Shown here in pieces: positions 63,264 through 64,000 of a stretch of DNA of 64,000 nt. Source of the stretch: Alkalibacter mobilis. Its GTDB lineage: Bacteria; Bacillota; Clostridia; Eubacteriales; Alkalibacteraceae. A model generated the notes under the pieces. That model was not told where the DNA came from and did not search any database. It worked only from the letters and a program-made list of their open reading frames with translations. Numbering within the stretch: position 1 is the stretch's first letter; every line of letters starts with the position of its first letter. Position numbers and translations under genes: made by a program. The stretch is taken from assembly GCF_015594845.1 (NCBI RefSeq), contig NZ_JADNRK010000005.1, forward strand, positions 80,388 to 144,387, given 5' to 3'.

Positions 63264-63782
63264 TTAATCCCAAGATAGTTTATCCTTGATCTCTCCACAT
63301 ATTTCCGAAATCATCTTTCCATCCGTTTCAACAACCACATCCGCCGAATCAAGGTAGCGGGCGCTTCTCTTTTCCATTAGCTCCTTTATAAATCCAACAT
63401 TCATATTGTCGTTCAAAACAGGTCTCTCGTCGCTGTCTTTAACTCTTTCATATATGGTTTCGGGATTGGCCTGCAGCAAGACTATCTTTCCGTGTTCCTT
63501 CATCATTTCTACATTCTCGTCCCTGAGCACTACTCCGCCTCCGCACGACACCACAGCCCTGTCTTTATTTTGGAGTTCTGCCAGCACTTCCGTTTCCCTG
63601 TCCCGGAAGTATTTCTCACCGTGCAGTTCAAATATCTTGGCTATGCTCATTTTTTCCCTTGCCACGATCAGTTCGTCCATTTCATATTTTTTCAAATTAA
63701 GCGATCTGCTAAGATACTCGGCTACAGTACTTTTACCTGAACCCATAAAGCCTATCAAATATACATTTTGCCCTTTTTTCAT
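63264..63782 (-). CDS. aroK: Shikimate kinase
   Basis: Kinase of 172 residues with P-loop GFMGSGKST (12-20), the substrate-binding Asp in MDEL, VVSCGGGVV and the lid arginine region DERPVL. Start ATG at 63782 behind AAAGGTGGG. First gene of aroK-aroE. Confidence 0.95.
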   Translation of the reverse strand: MKKGQNVYLIGFMGSGKSTVAEYLSRSLNLKKYEMDELIVAREKMSIAKIFELHGEKYFRDRETEVLAELQNKDRAVVSCGGGVVLRDENVEMMKEHGKIVLLQANPETIYERVKDSDERPVLNDNMNVGFIKELMEKRSARYLDSADVVVETDGKMISEICGEIKDKLSWD

Positions 63783-63830
63783 CTTTTCCCACCTTTGTCT
63801 GAAAGATCGATTCTATTTATATTTCCGAAT

Positions 63831-63859
63831 ATTATACATCAGGATGCAACATTATACAA
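63831..63859 (-). promoter_or_regulatory. Sigma-A promoter of aroK-aroE
   Basis: Minus-strand TTGTAT (63854-63859), a 17-base spacer and TATAAT (63831-63836). It lies just downstream of the insertion sequence end, so the insertion appears to have spared it. Confidence 0.65.
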
Positions 63860-63879
63860 TATTACATAAGATTACATTG

Positions 63880-64000
63880 TTGTTAACTTGTGATAATGTC
63901 ACCTTTAGATTCACTTGATAAAATGTCACATTCTATTAAACTGAAAATATGAAAAAAGGATGGATCACTTTGTCGCAAGAGCAGTTAAAGACCTATAAGG
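63880..64000 (+). mobile_element. Left end of an insertion sequence (ISNCY-like), partial
   Basis: Two direct copies of a TGATAA(AA)TGTCAC motif (TGATAATGTCAC at 63891-63902, TGATAAAATGTCAC at 63916-63929) precede a reading frame that looks like a transposase start. Such repeats near the tip are typical of transposase binding sites. The outer tip is set near TGTTAAC at about 63880 and is uncertain; the element continues beyond the window. Confidence 0.6.
63970..64000 (+). CDS. Transposase N-terminus, partial
   Basis: Frame open to the right edge, reading LSQEQLKTYK. A TTG at 63970 lies nine bases after AAAGGA; an in-frame ATG at 63949 has no ribosome binding site. The start resembles ISNCY-type transposases, which open with a short TLSxxEL/QLK segment before a helix-turn-helix. 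Too short for certainty. Confidence 0.5.
   Translation, partial: MSQEQLKTYK

Overview
The window reads as chromosome of a low-GC, Gram-positive anaerobe of the Clostridia type. The basis is ClpC/McsA/McsB, CdaA/CdaR, MltG, an RsbV/RsbW/sigma-B module, strong AGGAGG-type ribosome binding sites, rubrerythrin, and corrinoid methyltransferases without pyrrolysine. Genus cannot be fixed from this piece. Almost all genes lie on the minus strand. I see no rRNA, tRNA, CRISPR array or phage block. The only clear insertion sequence is cut by the right edge.

Layout. (1) 1-9480: a quaternary-amine demethylation cluster. It holds an MttB-family methyltransferase, its corrinoid protein, an MtrH/MtgA-like methyltransferase, two BCCT transporters, a DUF1638 protein, a stand-alone corrinoid-protein cap domain, a second corrinoid protein and a PocR-AraC regulator. 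The likely route is betaine import, transfer of one methyl group to the corrinoid protein, then transfer to tetrahydrofolate. (2) 9481-12030: a fusion of a P-loop-less KaiC-like domain and a PEP/pyruvate-binding domain. (3) 12160-14389: metA-metY methionine synthesis by the O-acetylhomoserine route. (4) 14549-18585: CooT, DUF3842, a CbiMN-Q-O cobalt/nickel importer with an attenuator-like leader, and DUF3786. This set plausibly feeds corrinoid and nickel enzymes. (5) 18664-31805: stress, redox and envelope genes (glutaredoxin-rubrerythrin, MarR/mltG, Crp/cupin, znuACB with a TspO-like gene, pirin-TudS-DsrE, exoIII, an orphan O-antigen ligase-like protein).

(6) 31934-46012: birA, then the clpC-mcsB-mcsA stress operon, where a RAYT-like gene occupies the place of ctsR. 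Next come an EF-G paralogue, the ytxH-ytxG-rsbV-rsbW-sigB operon, ptsI-ptsH and ilvE. (7) 46091-53323: a COG2509-type flavoprotein, cdaR-cdaA (c-di-AMP) and pyruvate carboxylase, whose biotinylation BirA would perform. (8) 53412-63782: shikimate genes aroK-aroE and aroB-aroA-aroC-chorismate mutase, separated by a guanine-class riboswitch and a nucleoside ABC importer. An insertion sequence starts near 63880.

The main discovery-type observations are these. Three well-matched sigma-B promoters tie together the sigB operon, glutaredoxin-rubrerythrin and pirin-TudS-DsrE. A HUH-family RAYT-like protein, apparently lacking its nucleophilic tyrosine, is translationally coupled to mcsA at the ctsR position. 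The methyltransferase operon begins with a corrinoid cap domain that has no B12 domain and sits behind an activator-type promoter with repeated operator motifs.
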